The position numbers were made by a program, and so were the translations under genes. This document shows, piece after piece, positions 5,567 through 6,038 of a stretch of 6,038 bases of DNA. Every line of letters begins with the position of its first letter. Within the stretch, counting starts at the first letter, position 1. Location of the stretch: the NCBI GenBank assembly GCA_002298075.1, contig DBLW01000035.1, positions 1 to 6,038 on the forward strand, read 5' to 3'. This stretch comes from Bacteroidales bacterium UBA714 (GTDB lineage: Bacteria; Bacteroidota; Bacteroidia; Bacteroidales; UBA932). The notes beneath the pieces are model-generated. The model had not been told where the DNA came from. It ran no database searches and worked only from the letters and a program-made list of their open reading frames with translations.

Positions 5567-6038
5567 ATGAATTTCAAATCAGTAAACAAAATTTATCAGG
5601 AGGCTTTCAAGAAGAACTGGGACCGTCCTGCCATCTCCAATTATCAGGGAGTGACCCTGCACTACAGGGATGTTGCGGAAAGAATAGAGAAGATGCACAT
5701 CATGTTCAGCGAGTGCGGGCTGCAGAAAGGTGACAAGGTAGCCATTTGCTCAAGGAACCAGGCCAACTGGGCTGTTTCCTTTTTCTCTGCGATGACTTAC
5801 GGGGCAGTTCCTGTGCCTCTTCTCCATGAGTTCAAGTCAAGCAACATACATCATCTTGTCAATCATTCCGAGGCGAAGATTCTCTTTGTAGATGATGTGA
5901 TTTGGGAAGGGTTGACTGAATCGGAAATGCCGGGGCTCCATGCCATCATCCAGGTGAACAACTTCAAGCTTCTATATGCAAGCGACAACAAGATAGTGGA
6001 GGCACGCGAACATCTCAATGAACTTTTCGGAAAGAAAT
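5567..6038 (+). CDS. Acyl-CoA synthetase (AMP-binding), N-terminal part; runs off the window
   Basis: An open frame begins with ATG at 5567 (MNFKSVNKIYQEAFKKNWDR) and continues for 157 codons to the window end without a stop. It matches the N-terminus of long-chain fatty acid-CoA ligases of the ANL/AMP-binding superfamily, which activate a carboxylate with ATP to an acyl-adenylate and then transfer it to CoA. Supporting blocks are PAISNYQGVTLHYRDV (residues 21-36), the N-subdomain signature GDKVAICSRNQANWAV (55-70) and MTYGAVPVPL (76-85). The ATP-binding TSGTTG-like motif and the C-terminal catalytic lysine lie beyond the window, so substrate class and integrity cannot be judged. The start follows the preceding stop by 25 bp of A/T-rich DNA with no convincing promoter (TAGATTCA at 5557-5564 is a poor -7 match), so co-transcription with the upstream gene is likely. 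A FadD-like long-chain enzyme is the best guess. Confidence 0.9.
   Translation, partial: MNFKSVNKIYQEAFKKNWDRPAISNYQGVTLHYRDVAERIEKMHIMFSECGLQKGDKVAICSRNQANWAVSFFSAMTYGAVPVPLLHEFKSSNIHHLVNHSEAKILFVDDVIWEGLTESEMPGLHAIIQVNNFKLLYASDNKIVEAREHLNELFGKK

Overview
The window looks like a piece of a Bacteroidota chromosome, most likely Bacteroidales. Three things point there. Two intergenic regions carry the TTG / TAnnTTTG (-33/-7) promoter type of that phylum. None of the starts has a well-placed Shine-Dalgarno sequence; they follow A/T-rich leaders instead. The TypA, L32 and DUF177 proteins also read as Bacteroidota forms. The genus cannot be fixed from sequence alone. All genes are on the + strand, packed tightly, with no sign of mobile DNA, CRISPR or pseudogenes.

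Layout: (1) positions 1-48 hold the possible last 15 codons of an unidentified basic protein. (2) At 60-1868 is typA/bipA, a complete ribosome-associated translational GTPase. (3) A Bacteroidota-type promoter overlapping the typA stop (1862-1892) appears to drive a small translation operon: a DUF177/YceD-family protein (1920-2435), rpmF for ribosomal protein L32 (2467-2649) and tRNA-Arg(CCU) (2668-2739). It is closed by a strong rho-independent terminator (2741-2775). (4) A second promoter (2844-2873), embedded in a 9-bp-period TTTTGCAAA repeat array, precedes ridA (2903-3277). RidA's stop codon overlaps the start of a 754-residue membrane-anchored or exported protein of unknown function (3277-5541). 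Its last 200 residues look like about five propeller-type beta repeats. (5) Only 25 bp later begins an acyl-CoA synthetase (AMP-binding) gene that runs off the window end (5567->6038).

The first half is therefore housekeeping translation (TypA, L32, YceD, a tRNA). The second half is a probable ridA / hypothetical envelope protein / acyl-CoA synthetase transcription unit. No clear new defence or mobile system is visible. The least-explained items are the 754-residue protein, the tRNA placed inside a ribosomal-protein operon, and the repeat array over the ridA promoter.
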